Assembly: GCA_028565635.1 (NCBI GenBank)
Contig: JAOXYB010035996.1
Span: 1-13,805, forward strand
Length of the DNA stretch: 13,805 nt
Source of the DNA: Phoronis ovalis
Lineage: Eukaryota; Phoronida; Phoronidae
Direction: 5' to 3'
Numbering within the stretch: position 1 is the stretch's first letter; each line of letters begins with the position of its first letter. The notes beneath the pieces were generated by a model, which saw only the letters and a program-made list of their open reading frames with translations, made no database searches and was not told the origin of the DNA. Of this stretch, positions 10,001 through 13,805 are shown in pieces. The translations under genes were made by a program, and so were the position numbers.

Positions 10001-12236
10001 AAGTAAAACACATATCAGGTACAAAGAACAATGATACAACAGATGCACCAACTCCACCTCTAACATTGCGAGAGATTGCGGAAAAAGGTCGAGAGTCCTC
10101 TCATACGAGCAAGGACTCTCGGGTAAAATCTATAATAAAATCTGCTATCACAGGTATCCATCACATGACAGAACAGCGGTCACCATCAACACCTGCAGAT
10201 AAGGGTTCTACTGAAGCCACTGGTGGAAATGCAGATGCAGCCGCAGATAAAGAAGAGGATGAAAAGCAGGCTCCAGATGGCACAGATGAATCACAGAGTA
10301 GTGAGCCGGAGGGTGCTCTGGCTATGAGATCTGAAGAGGAGGCAGTAAATAAAGTGAGAGTAGACAAGTGCAAGTCTTCTTCAAAGTTCATTTCTTATTC
10401 AAAAATTTTAAACTGATTTTTATATTTTTAAATTGTTTCACTTGTTGCAGATACTAATCAAATTGTTTTATGTCAAATAATGTAACCCCTTTTGCTTATT
10501 TCACATTGCTTATACGCTTTTTCCTAGCAACCATCTCCACCAGAAAGTCCAGTATCTCGTGCCTCAGCTAGTAGTCTGCCACAACTTTCAAGATCTGGGT
10601 CATTGCAGTCAAGTGTAATGAGTGGATGGGTACCATCTCCAGAATGGGTAAATAACACAAAACATTATACATGTAATATTGAAGGCTGAAATTTATTTTA
10701 ATAATTAAAAACATATTGCAAATAAAAATACAAACAAGGAGTTCTATTCCAAAGTTAGAATTCTATCCCAATGGTGGTGGTGTAACGGATATCAATTTTT
10801 GGTGCTGAATAGACTTCAGCTAGCGTATTACTTTTACACAACAAAGTGGAGGAATTTCTACCAGGATGTTCTGTTTCTCTAATTAAGAACATACCATCCA
10901 GGTTTTAGACAAAGCGACGTCTGTGATACGAGAACAAAGTTGAGTATTAATGAAAACTGTTTTTCTGTCTTTGTTCATTGTTCTTTGTGTTTCCATAGGT
11001 GCAATCATGGAAGCAGAAGTTGCCACTTCAAACCATCATGCGTTTACTACAGGTGCTGGTTCCTCAAGTAGAAAAGATCTGTATTGACAAGTAAGACTGA
11101 TTGTTTCATGTTTGCATATTGATAAGTAAGACTGATTGTATCATGTTTGCATATTGATAAGTAAGACTGATTATTTGATGTTTGTATAACATTTGTTTTG
11201 CAGGCAGCTCACTCACTTATTCTCCCCATGTTACACAATTTGGATATAAGGATCATTCCACCTTTCTCAAAGCGTGCATCTTAGTGATCTACAAAAATTA
11301 ATACAAAAGTTAACAGCTTTTTATGAAGAACTAACATAATCTTTGACCAAACTGGTTGAACAGTAAAAAGATGACTGAGATTGCATTGTGATATTCAAAA
11401 GGATAATTTTATATTTATCTCAATAGAAGGTGGTGTAGAATGAAGTAGTTGCAATGTCAGTAAGTAATCTGAATTTCTCGGGAGTGAACAAGATTTCATC
11501 TTTATTATTATGCATGAATTATCAAGTACGATTCATATCAATATTACAGGGGTCTGACAGACGAAAGTGAGATCTTGAAGTTTCTCCAGCATGGAACACT
11601 GGTCGGCTTACTTCCCGTGCCTCATCCTATTTTGATCAGGAAATACCAGGCCAACGCAGGCACAACAATGTGGTTCAGAACTTATATGTGGGGTGTCATA
11701 TATCTCAGGTATATACAACAGTGAAAAATGTCGATATGGCAAGCTGCATAAATATGTGACATATAAATACTAGTTTTCTGTCGTATATTGAACTTGGAAT
11801 TTTAGTAAAGCTGTCTATATTGGCGCAGAAAGGAGTTCATTGTCAGTTACACCGATTCCGTTAAAAGCTGTAATTTAGAAGACAATTTTGGACAACCTGT
11901 CTTCCTAGTAATTTTGATTAGGCATCATGACTAACTGCAACATGCGTGATTTGAGAACATGCAATGTTGATGCAAATTACAAATTGTGCCAGTTAATTTT
12001 AATCAAAATTTTGTAGAAAGATGCTAACATTGTTGGAATGGTTTGTGTAATGTCTTTTTTTTCAGTAGCATCAGAAAAGCCAGGAACAGTACAGTTGTAT
12101 GTTAAAATAAATAATTCTTAATATACTGTACTAACTTTGTTTATAGTTTCAAAGAGGTTATTAATTTTGTAGGAACATGGATCCACCTATCTGGTATGAC
12201 ACTGATGTAAAGTTATTCGAGATTCAGCGAGTATAA
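1003..12236 (+). CDS. HID1: HID1 homologue (Hid-1 family, trans-Golgi / dense-core vesicle biogenesis), 5'-partial, 17 exons
   Basis: Join of 1003-1047, 1496-1549, 2382-2550, 2910-2967, 3274-3496, 4378-4434, 4969-5109, 5396-5486, 6243-6394, 6691-6769, 7068-7232, 7743-7967, 9917-10344, 10528-10647, 10999-11090, 11550-11708 and 12173-12236. The total is 2322 nt, or 773 codons plus TAA, with every junction in phase. The product is recognised from family signatures such as DLLFCPDFTV, CEYIWEAGVGFAHSP, RHALPLFTSLLN, NLFVNYLSRIHREE, MHIGVFIILLLSGERNFGVR, PVFTGTHADLLIV, SPYLKTLSMVT, TIMRLLQVLVPQVEKICIDK and TYMWGVIYLRNMDPPIWYDT. From knowledge of the family, HID1 is a peripheral, N-myristoylated protein of the medial and trans-Golgi that acts in sorting and maturation of neuropeptide and hormone granules; worm hid-1 mutants have dauer and neuropeptide defects. 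It is related to dymeclin and largely alpha-helical, with no catalytic site expected. The start codon and N-terminus lie upstream of the window; the C-terminus is complete. The fragment is longer than the matching vertebrate part, mainly because of the low-complexity insert in exon 13. Confidence 0.95.
1048..1495 (+). other. HID1: HID1 intron 1
   Basis: GTAAGT donor and TTGACAG acceptor, 448 nt, AT-rich. Nothing beyond ordinary intron sequence is seen. Confidence 0.85.
1496..1549 (+). CDS. HID1: HID1 exon 2 (fragment residues 16-33)
   Basis: Acceptor gacag ends at 1495 and donor gtaagt starts at 1550. The exon is 54 nt and phase 0 at both ends. It encodes DLLFCPDFTVASNRKAGP, in which DLLFCPDFTV is one of the most conserved HID1 family blocks. 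Confidence 0.95.
1550..2381 (+). other. HID1: HID1 intron 2 (832 nt)
   Basis: GTAAGT donor and TTGTAG acceptor. A symmetric open 57-nt segment at 1804-1860 with splice-like borders is listed separately. The open reading frames on both strands show no family similarity I can recognise. Confidence 0.85.
1804..1860 (+). other. HID1: Candidate cassette exon in HID1 intron 2
   Basis: Preceded by ttggtctccccag and followed by CAG|gtccag. It is 57 nt with no stop in phase 0, the phase needed between exons 2 and 3, and would add 19 residues beginning TTVENTTTVVLK. The donor is weak. Exon 2 joined to exon 3 already gives a conserved-length protein, so this would be an optional insert at best, and could be chance. 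Confidence 0.25.
2382..2550 (+). CDS. HID1: HID1 exon 3 (fragment residues 34-89 and first base of 90)
   Basis: Acceptor ttgtag ends at 2381 and donor gtaaaa starts at 2551. The exon is 169 nt, entering in phase 0 and leaving in phase 1. It starts DNPEDLVSIDSCEYIW and contains EAGVGFAHSP and SETMYLPP, all near-identical to other animal HID1 proteins. Confidence 0.96.
2551..2909 (+). other. HID1: HID1 intron 3 (359 nt)
   Basis: GTAAAA donor and TTGTAG acceptor. AT-rich; nothing else seen. Confidence 0.85.
2910..2967 (+). CDS. HID1: HID1 exon 4 (ends at a GC donor)
   Basis: Acceptor ttttgtag ends at 2909. The 58-nt exon encodes ADAHSSPNQWINYFTSTENR across its split codons, matching the vertebrate NPWVQFFCSTENR segment. 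Protein continuity with exon 5 (TENR-HALPLF) fixes the exon end at 2967, so the donor is GCGAGG, not GT. No GT follows until more than 40 bp downstream. Confidence 0.93.
2968..3273 (+). other. HID1: HID1 intron 4, non-canonical GC-AG type (306 nt)
   Basis: Donor ACAG|gcgagg and acceptor ttttttgcag. GC-AG introns are a known minor U2 class, usually with a strong exon-side AG, as here. No other feature is seen in this intron. Confidence 0.88.
3274..3496 (+). CDS. HID1: HID1 exon 5 (fragment residues 109-183)
   Basis: Acceptor ttttttgcag ends at 3273 and donor gttagt starts at 3497. The exon is 223 nt, entering in phase 2 and leaving in phase 0. The first two thirds are strongly conserved (HALPLFTSLLN, YDPVGYGVPYNHLMF, SREPLVEVALQ). 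The last 25 residues are a variable hydrophilic linker rich in S, E and Q, as in the vertebrate protein at this position. Confidence 0.94.
3497..4377 (+). other. HID1: HID1 intron 5 (881 nt) with MITE insertion
   Basis: GTTAGT donor and TATTTTAG acceptor. It holds the 264-bp MITE copy at 3583-3846; the rest is unremarkable. Confidence 0.85.
3583..3846. mobile_element. MITE copy 1 with TA target-site duplication
   Basis: The left end AGGCTGTTCCTTTAAAAATT and the right end (reverse complement GTGCTGTTCCACTAATAATC) form imperfect terminal inverted repeats. The element is flanked by TA at 3581-3582 and 3847-3848, typical of Tc1/mariner-type non-autonomous elements. The interior is rich in CCCTCCCCT blocks and resembles the copy at 8168-8363 throughout. 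The left 27-bp terminus is duplicated in tandem (3583-3609 and 3610-3636). No transposase is encoded. Confidence 0.82.
4378..4434 (+). CDS. HID1: HID1 exon 6 (fragment residues 184-202)
   Basis: Acceptor tattttag ends at 4377 and donor gtaata starts at 4435. The exon is 57 nt and phase 0 at both ends. It encodes AGGPDNLFVNYLSRIHREE, where NLFVNYLSRIHREE is family-invariant. Confidence 0.96.
4435..4968 (+). other. HID1: HID1 intron 6 (534 nt)
   Basis: GTAATA donor and AATTTCAG acceptor. Most of its length is a fold-back repeat region (4521-4937), listed separately. Confidence 0.85.
4521..4937. repeat. Fold-back element with nested inverted repeats
   Basis: The outer arms 4521-4543 and 4915-4937 are inverted repeats (19 of 23 match), each built around TTAxxTTATCxAAAAA and TTGGCA. 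A second TTATCAAAAAGTTGGCATTT copy at 4544-4563 pairs with the gtgccaacttttttaataaa segment near 4710-4730. An inner hairpin (GATGAC at 4775 with GTCATC at 4817) lies inside. No target duplication is certain; it could be a decayed MITE. Confidence 0.55.
4969..5109 (+). CDS. HID1: HID1 exon 7 (fragment residues 203-249)
   Basis: Acceptor aatttcag ends at 4968 and donor gtatgg starts at 5110. The exon is 141 nt and phase 0 at both ends. It encodes DFLFILHGITKLLNNPL, then QTYLPGSTKKIQFYQELFVL and FWKMCDINK, predicted helical and matching the family closely. Confidence 0.96.
5396..5486 (+). CDS. HID1: HID1 exon 8 (fragment residues 250-279 and first base of 280)
   Basis: Acceptor ttttctag ends at 5395 and donor gtaagt starts at 5487. 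The exon is 91 nt and leaves in phase 1. It encodes KFMFFVLKSSDVLEVL and ILFHLNDARADQ, the counterpart of the vertebrate KFLFFVLKSSDVLDIL segment. The intron before it (5110-5395, 286 nt) holds nothing notable. Confidence 0.96.
5575..5851. repeat. Inverted-repeat (fold-back) element in intron 8
   Basis: The left arm (about 5575-5640) and right arm (about 5784-5851) are imperfect inverted repeats. The core ATGACCCTACT at 5596-5606 is perfectly complementary to 5819-5829, and flanking blocks TCCTGG (5586) and CCAGGA (5840) also pair. This is probably a decayed MITE-like insertion; no clear target duplication is seen. Confidence 0.6.
5587..5655 (+). other. Strong imperfect hairpin in intron 8 (pre-miRNA-like shape)
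   Basis: 5595-5612 pairs with 5625-5643, with 17 Watson-Crick pairs, one G-U and one bulged base, across a 12-nt loop. Beyond an asymmetric internal loop, 5587-5593 pairs with 5649-5655 with one mismatch. The transcript of HID1 would carry it. The shape alone does not show that it is processed. Confidence 0.45.
6243..6394 (+). CDS. HID1: HID1 exon 9 (fragment residues 280-330)
   Basis: Acceptor tatttttag ends at 6242 and donor gtaagt starts at 6395. The exon is 152 nt, completing the split Ser codon, and leaves in phase 0. It encodes RVGLMHIGVFIILLLSGER, NFGVRLNKPYSVRVPMDI and PVFTGTHADLLIV. The hydrophobic IGVFIILLL run is a conserved buried or membrane-apposed helix of the family and need not be a transmembrane segment. 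Intron 9 (6395-6690, 296 nt) is ordinary. Confidence 0.97.
6691..6769 (+). CDS. HID1: HID1 exon 10 (fragment residues 331-356 and first base of 357)
   Basis: Acceptor ctgccttag ends at 6690 and donor gtaagt starts at 6770. The exon is 79 nt. It encodes VFHKIITTGHQRLQPLFDCL and LTIIVN, almost the same as the vertebrate sequence. Intron 10 (6770-7067, 298 nt) shows nothing else. Confidence 0.97.
7068..7232 (+). CDS. HID1: HID1 exon 11 (fragment residues 357-411 and first base of 412)
   Basis: Acceptor attgcag ends at 7067 and donor gtaggt starts at 7233. The exon is 165 nt. It encodes SPYLKTLSMVTSTKLLHLLE, AFSTPWFLFASPTNHHLVFF and LLEVFNNIIQYQFDG (last codon split), all strongly conserved helical segments. 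Confidence 0.97.
7233..7742 (+). other. HID1: HID1 intron 11 (510 nt)
   Basis: GTAGGT donor and TTTGTAG acceptor. It carries a perfect 21-bp inverted repeat (7338-7358 and 7480-7500), listed separately. Confidence 0.85.
7338..7500. repeat. 163-bp element bounded by perfect 21-bp inverted repeats
   Basis: 7338-7358 (beginning CAAATATAAATTTAG) is the exact reverse complement of 7480-7500. The 121-bp interior is less AT-rich than its surroundings. Size and structure fit a small MITE or a recent fold-back insertion. The AT-rich flanks prevent a firm call of target duplication. Confidence 0.75.
7743..7967 (+). CDS. HID1: HID1 exon 12 (fragment residues 412-486 and first base of 487)
   Basis: Acceptor cgtttgtag ends at 7742 and donor gtatgg starts at 7968. 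The exon is 225 nt. The start NANLVYTIIRKRNVFHQLVN is conserved, followed by a divergent basic segment. SMEGSFPAAEAEPGTLKATL and AATPG match the vertebrate SMEGSRPAAPAEPGTLKTSL block. It leaves in phase 1 at the Gly that also begins both alternative exon-13 starts. Confidence 0.96.
8168..8363. mobile_element. MITE copy 2, same family as 3583-3846, TA-flanked
   Basis: The left end AGGACTATTCCTTTAAAAAT and right end (reverse complement AGGGCTGTTCCATTAAAAAT) are terminal inverted repeats extending through TTATCAAGG. TA dinucleotides flank it at 8166-8167 and 8364-8365. Interior blocks shared with copy 1 in the same order include CCCTCCCCT, GAAACT-GTACAA-CCCC and CTCATAAT-TTCAGG. It is 196 bp, lacks the duplicated terminus of copy 1, and has no coding capacity. 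Confidence 0.85.
9500..9807. repeat. Inverted-repeat region in intron 12
   Basis: 9508-9521 (GGGTAATGGATAAA) is exactly complementary to 9785-9798, with looser similarity on both sides, including acattttca-type blocks outside the arms. Between them, TCAAAACTAG and AACAAGGT-like words recur (near 9606, 9637, 9662 and 9678). This may be a decayed element; boundaries are uncertain. Confidence 0.45.
9917..10344 (+). CDS. HID1: HID1 exon 13, long low-complexity exon (fragment residues 487-629)
   Basis: Acceptor catttacag ends at 9916 and the preferred phase-0 donor is GCA|gtaaat at 10345. An alternative donor AAA|gtgaga at 10354 would add three residues. The exon is 428 nt. It begins GLCHMTEERITANTT and later has a second similar start, GIHHMTEQRSPSTPA, at 10154; both resemble the vertebrate GIDKLTEK. 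The 3' half is acidic, with many A, E, D, S and G residues (KEEDEKQAPDGTDESQSSEP). This is the surface-exposed variable linker between the two conserved halves of HID1, longer here than in vertebrates. Starting at 10154 instead shortens the protein by 79 residues, nearer to the vertebrate length. The exact structure is uncertain. Confidence 0.7.
10019..10153 (+). other. HID1: Possible retained intron (exitron-like) inside exon 13
   Basis: It starts at CAG|gtacaaag and ends at ctatcacag. It is 135 nt with no stop in frame, so the reading frame is open whether it is kept or removed. Removal joins TCA-G to GT-ATC to give ...HISGIHHMTEQ. It holds a perfect 10-bp hairpin (10090-10099 with 10112-10121). 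The polypyrimidine tract is weak. Confidence 0.35.
10528..10647 (+). CDS. HID1: HID1 exon 14 (fragment residues 630-669)
   Basis: Acceptor ttttcctag ends at 10527 and donor gtaaat starts at 10648. The exon is 120 nt and phase 0 at both ends. It is Ser/Pro-rich (QPSPPESPVSRASASSLPQL, then SRSGSLQSS), likely a disordered phosphorylatable linker. It ends WVPSPEW, matching the vertebrate WSPTPEW where the conserved C-terminal domain begins. Confidence 0.93.
10648..10998 (+). other. HID1: HID1 intron 14 (351 nt)
   Basis: GTAAAT donor and TTTCCATAG acceptor. No other structure seen. Confidence 0.85.
10999..11090 (+). CDS. HID1: HID1 exon 15 (fragment residues 670-699 and two bases of 700)
   Basis: Acceptor tttccatag ends at 10998 and donor gtaaga starts at 11091. 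The exon is 92 nt and leaves in phase 2. It encodes VQSWKQKLPLQTIMRLLQVL and VPQVEKICIDK, nearly invariant in the family. Its last nine bases belong to a 35-bp repeat that continues into the intron. Confidence 0.97.
11082..11186 (+). repeat. HID1: 35-bp tandem repeat, three copies, spanning the exon 15 donor
   Basis: Copies at 11082-11116, 11117-11151 and 11152-11186 each contain TATTGAxAAGTAAGACTGAT. Copies 1 and 2 differ at two positions; copy 3 has a few more changes. Each contains the donor motif AAGTAAGA, at 11091, 11126 and 11161. Only the first donor is productive: reading past it gives AAG TAA, an immediate in-frame stop. Confidence 0.95.
11091..11549 (+). other. HID1: HID1 intron 15 (459 nt)
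   Basis: GTAAGA donor and ATATTACAG acceptor. The first about 100 nt are the triplicated donor repeat; the rest is unremarkable. Confidence 0.88.
11550..11708 (+). CDS. HID1: HID1 exon 16 (fragment residues 700-752 and two bases of 753)
   Basis: Acceptor atattacag ends at 11549 and donor gtatat starts at 11709. The exon is 159 nt. It encodes GLTDESEILKFLQHGTLVGL, LPVPHPILIRKYQANAGTTM and WFRTYMWGVIYL, the best-conserved C-terminal block of HID1. Confidence 0.97.
11709..12172 (+). other. HID1: HID1 intron 16 (464 nt)
   Basis: GTATAT donor and TTTTGTAG acceptor. AT-rich, no other feature seen. Confidence 0.85.
12173..12236 (+). CDS. HID1: HID1 terminal exon 17 (fragment residues 753-773 and stop)
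   Basis: Acceptor aattttgtag ends at 12172. The coding part is 64 nt and ends with TAA at 12234-12236. It encodes NMDPPIWYDTDVKLFEIQRV after the split Arg codon. This is the conserved extreme C-terminus of animal HID1, so the 3' end of the gene is intact. Confidence 0.97.
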
Positions 12237-12460
12237 GAATCTCTCAAGACTGCTTTATGAACAAATTTCTCACACAGCTTCAATTTTAATAGACTGAAGT
12301 ATAAAGTGGCTTAATTCCATATTATAGATAATTTTTTTTTCAACTCCTCCTGTTTGTTGTAGATAACTAAATTCGTTTTTAGTTCCTTGTAGTATGACAG
12401 AACAGATATGAGGGATTTTGTGGGTATGTTATAAATAAAGTTTTTACTTTTGTCTTGTGT
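12237..12460 (+). other. HID1: Probable HID1 3' UTR
   Basis: The stretch from the stop to just past the first canonical AATAAA with a GU-rich downstream element. The cleavage position is inferred, and a longer UTR using signals near 12613 or 12653 is possible. Confidence 0.6.
12434..12439 (+). terminator. HID1: Poly(A) signal AATAAA for HID1
   Basis: A canonical hexamer about 200 bp after the stop codon, followed within 15-30 bp by the U/GU-rich stretch tttttacttttgtcttgtg, the expected arrangement for cleavage near 12450-12460. Confidence 0.65.
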
Positions 12461-12612
12461 TTTTAAAAAAAACTTCTGATTGTCAGATGTAGTTTATGTT
12501 AATGATATATCTTGGTGTATATTTTGTTGTTAAAAGTGAATATAGTGAAGACATGTAGATAGATATTCAAACTGCCACAGGAATTCAAATGAAATCTCAT
12601 TTATGTTTTCCA

Positions 12613-12658
12613 AATAAACAACCAGATTAAAAATGATGATTTAATTGTAAATAATAAA
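12613..12658 (+). terminator. HID1: Alternative distal poly(A) signals (AATAAA at 12613 and 12653)
   Basis: Two further canonical hexamers. The second is followed by the GU-rich tgatgtatgtgtataactg. Either could give a longer 3' UTR. Confidence 0.4.
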
Positions 12659-12659
12659 A

Positions 12660-13540
12660 CTTTGATGTATGTGTATAACTGTTATAAATTTCAGTAGCTG
12701 AATATTCAGCTCAAATCATGCTAATGTCATATTATATAAATAATTGTGGTGCTAAGAATTGTTTGCGTCTTATAGGCGATTTAAACAGCTATATTTTCAG
12801 ATTTGCTGTAGTAGATATACGGAATACTTTTCTCTGTTACATAGCTGACTTTTAATTCAGACATCAAATTTAGATTTCTAAACTTCAGCCCAGAAAGTGC
12901 AATCATTCACTGCAGTTGAAAGCTGCACAGTCTATAAACAAGTGTTATACATGCATTCATTCTTTCATAATAACGGTACGGCAGTTGTAAGACTTGTCCT
13001 TAAGATTTTAGACAAATAATTTGTATACACGAAAATCGGAATAGTTCTGGGTTCAATATTTTCTAGCTGGGACAATTATCAAATCGCACGAAATGTCTTA
13101 TTCCCATTCTGAAGTGACAATCAAATTGTCGATAGGTTGCAAATGCAAGATTAGCGTGGAACTTAGCAAAAGATTATTTAATGTGGCAATGCATATATCT
13201 ATAGAACACAGCAGCGATAAAATGCTGATTACTGCTGATTTGTCTACAATAGATGAAATGCCAAAAATACCATTTTATTGGTGTTGTAAATATAATCATG
13301 TTATGTCTTGTAAATTAATTAAATTAAAATTGTCAGTCATGATGATGAGGTTTACTGTGTTTATCATATTGCTGTGGAATTATGGGAAATACAAGATTAT
13401 CTACACATTAAAGCTATGTTTTATTTTCTGGGTCCAGGGCCTTGAGTAATCTGTTAGTGGTCTCTGGAGTTCATTCCATTTATAACAAAAGATTAGTTTC
13501 TGATCTGAATACCGCCGTATCTGATAGTTATCACTACTAG
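12660..13540. other. Downstream intergenic DNA without recognisable gene
   Basis: AT-rich sequence with no RNA gene or family-recognisable coding segment on either strand. A 118-codon plus-strand open frame (13093-13449) has no conserved motif I recognise and sits in low-complexity AT-rich DNA, so I do not call it a gene. Confidence 0.6.
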
Positions 13541-13545
13541 TTATT

Positions 13546-13572
13546 GTACCCCCAGCAGTAGGCTGGAGGTAC
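13546..13572. repeat. Hairpin: GTACCcCCAGC, 5-nt loop, GCTGGaGGTAC
   Basis: Two 11-nt arms, 13546-13556 and 13562-13572, pair with a single mismatch around an AGTAG loop. It lies 24 bp before the first copy of the terminal 58-bp repeat and may mark the end of a repetitive element. Confidence 0.75.
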
Positions 13573-13596
13573 TTTGGATTTACCCTGTAACCGCCG

Positions 13597-13805
13597 CGTC
13601 AAATTCACTGTCATCGAGATATCTCAAGAAGGCAATGTGATATCCATTTGAAACTTAAATCGTATGTTACTTGCATTGTGACAATGAAGCCTATTTATTT
13701 TGGGGTCATTCAGAACCAAAATGGCCGACTGGCGTCCACGTAAAGCACGTCAAATTCACTGTTATCAGGATATCTCAAGAAGGCAATGTGATATCCATTT
13801 GAAAC
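13597..13805. repeat. 58-bp direct repeat, two copies 151 bp apart, running to the window end
   Basis: 13597-13654 and 13748-13805 share a 58-bp sequence beginning CGTCAAATTCACTGT and including ATATCTCAAGAAGGCAATGT, differing at only a few positions. The second copy ends exactly at the window edge. The intervening 93 bp includes AAAATGGCCGACTGGCGTCC. This may be the start of a 151-bp satellite or one end of an interspersed repeat. Confidence 0.9.

Noticed and set aside
10161-10391. Minus-strand open frame opposite exon 13
   Set aside because: Shadow of the plus-strand Ser/Ala/Glu-rich coding exon.
13093-13449. 118-codon plus-strand open frame as a separate gene
   Set aside because: Low-complexity AT-rich composition, no recognisable family motif and no clear promoter or splice context; chance open frame.

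Overview
The window is nuclear DNA from an animal, most likely a non-vertebrate metazoan. It is AT-rich, with short exons (45 to 428 nt) separated by introns of about 0.2 to 1.9 kb with GT...AG borders, scattered small non-autonomous transposon-like repeats, and no prokaryotic gene layout. The species cannot be fixed from the sequence.

One gene explains the coding content: the plus-strand 3' part of HID1 (Hid-1/dymeclin-like family), a peripheral trans-Golgi protein needed for dense-core vesicle biogenesis. I resolved 17 exons from 1003 to 12236 that join into one uninterrupted frame of 773 residues plus a TAA stop. Every junction is phase-consistent, and the product follows the conserved family sequence from the DLLFCPDFTV region to the C-terminus WYDTDVKLFEIQRV. 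The N-terminal part (roughly 140 residues by comparison with the vertebrate protein, including the expected N-myristoylation site) lies upstream of the window.

Layout: 1-1002 is the tail of an upstream HID1 intron and is full of simple and degenerate repeats: a microsatellite, a 15-bp tandem array, a nine-copy interspersed motif array and a polypyrimidine tract. 1003-7967 holds exons 1-12. Exons 1-11 and their introns run from 1003 to 7742, and a TA-flanked MITE and several fold-back elements sit in these introns. 7968-9916 is a long intron carrying a second copy of the same MITE. 9917-12236 holds exons 13-17, including a low-complexity region that the vertebrate protein largely lacks. 12237 to about 12460 is the probable 3' UTR. 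12460-13805 is downstream DNA without a recognisable gene, ending in a 58-bp direct repeat that runs off the window.

The most noteworthy observations concern splicing. (a) The 5' splice site of intron 15 lies in a 35-bp tandem triplication, giving three successive near-identical donors, of which only the first keeps the frame. (b) Exon 13 contains two similar acceptor/exon-start modules 237 bp apart and an internal donor, all in the same phase, so it may hold a cassette exon plus an in-frame retained intron (exitron-like). (c) Intron 4 is a GC-AG intron. (d) A symmetric 57-nt open cassette candidate lies in intron 2. No novel multi-gene system is visible.
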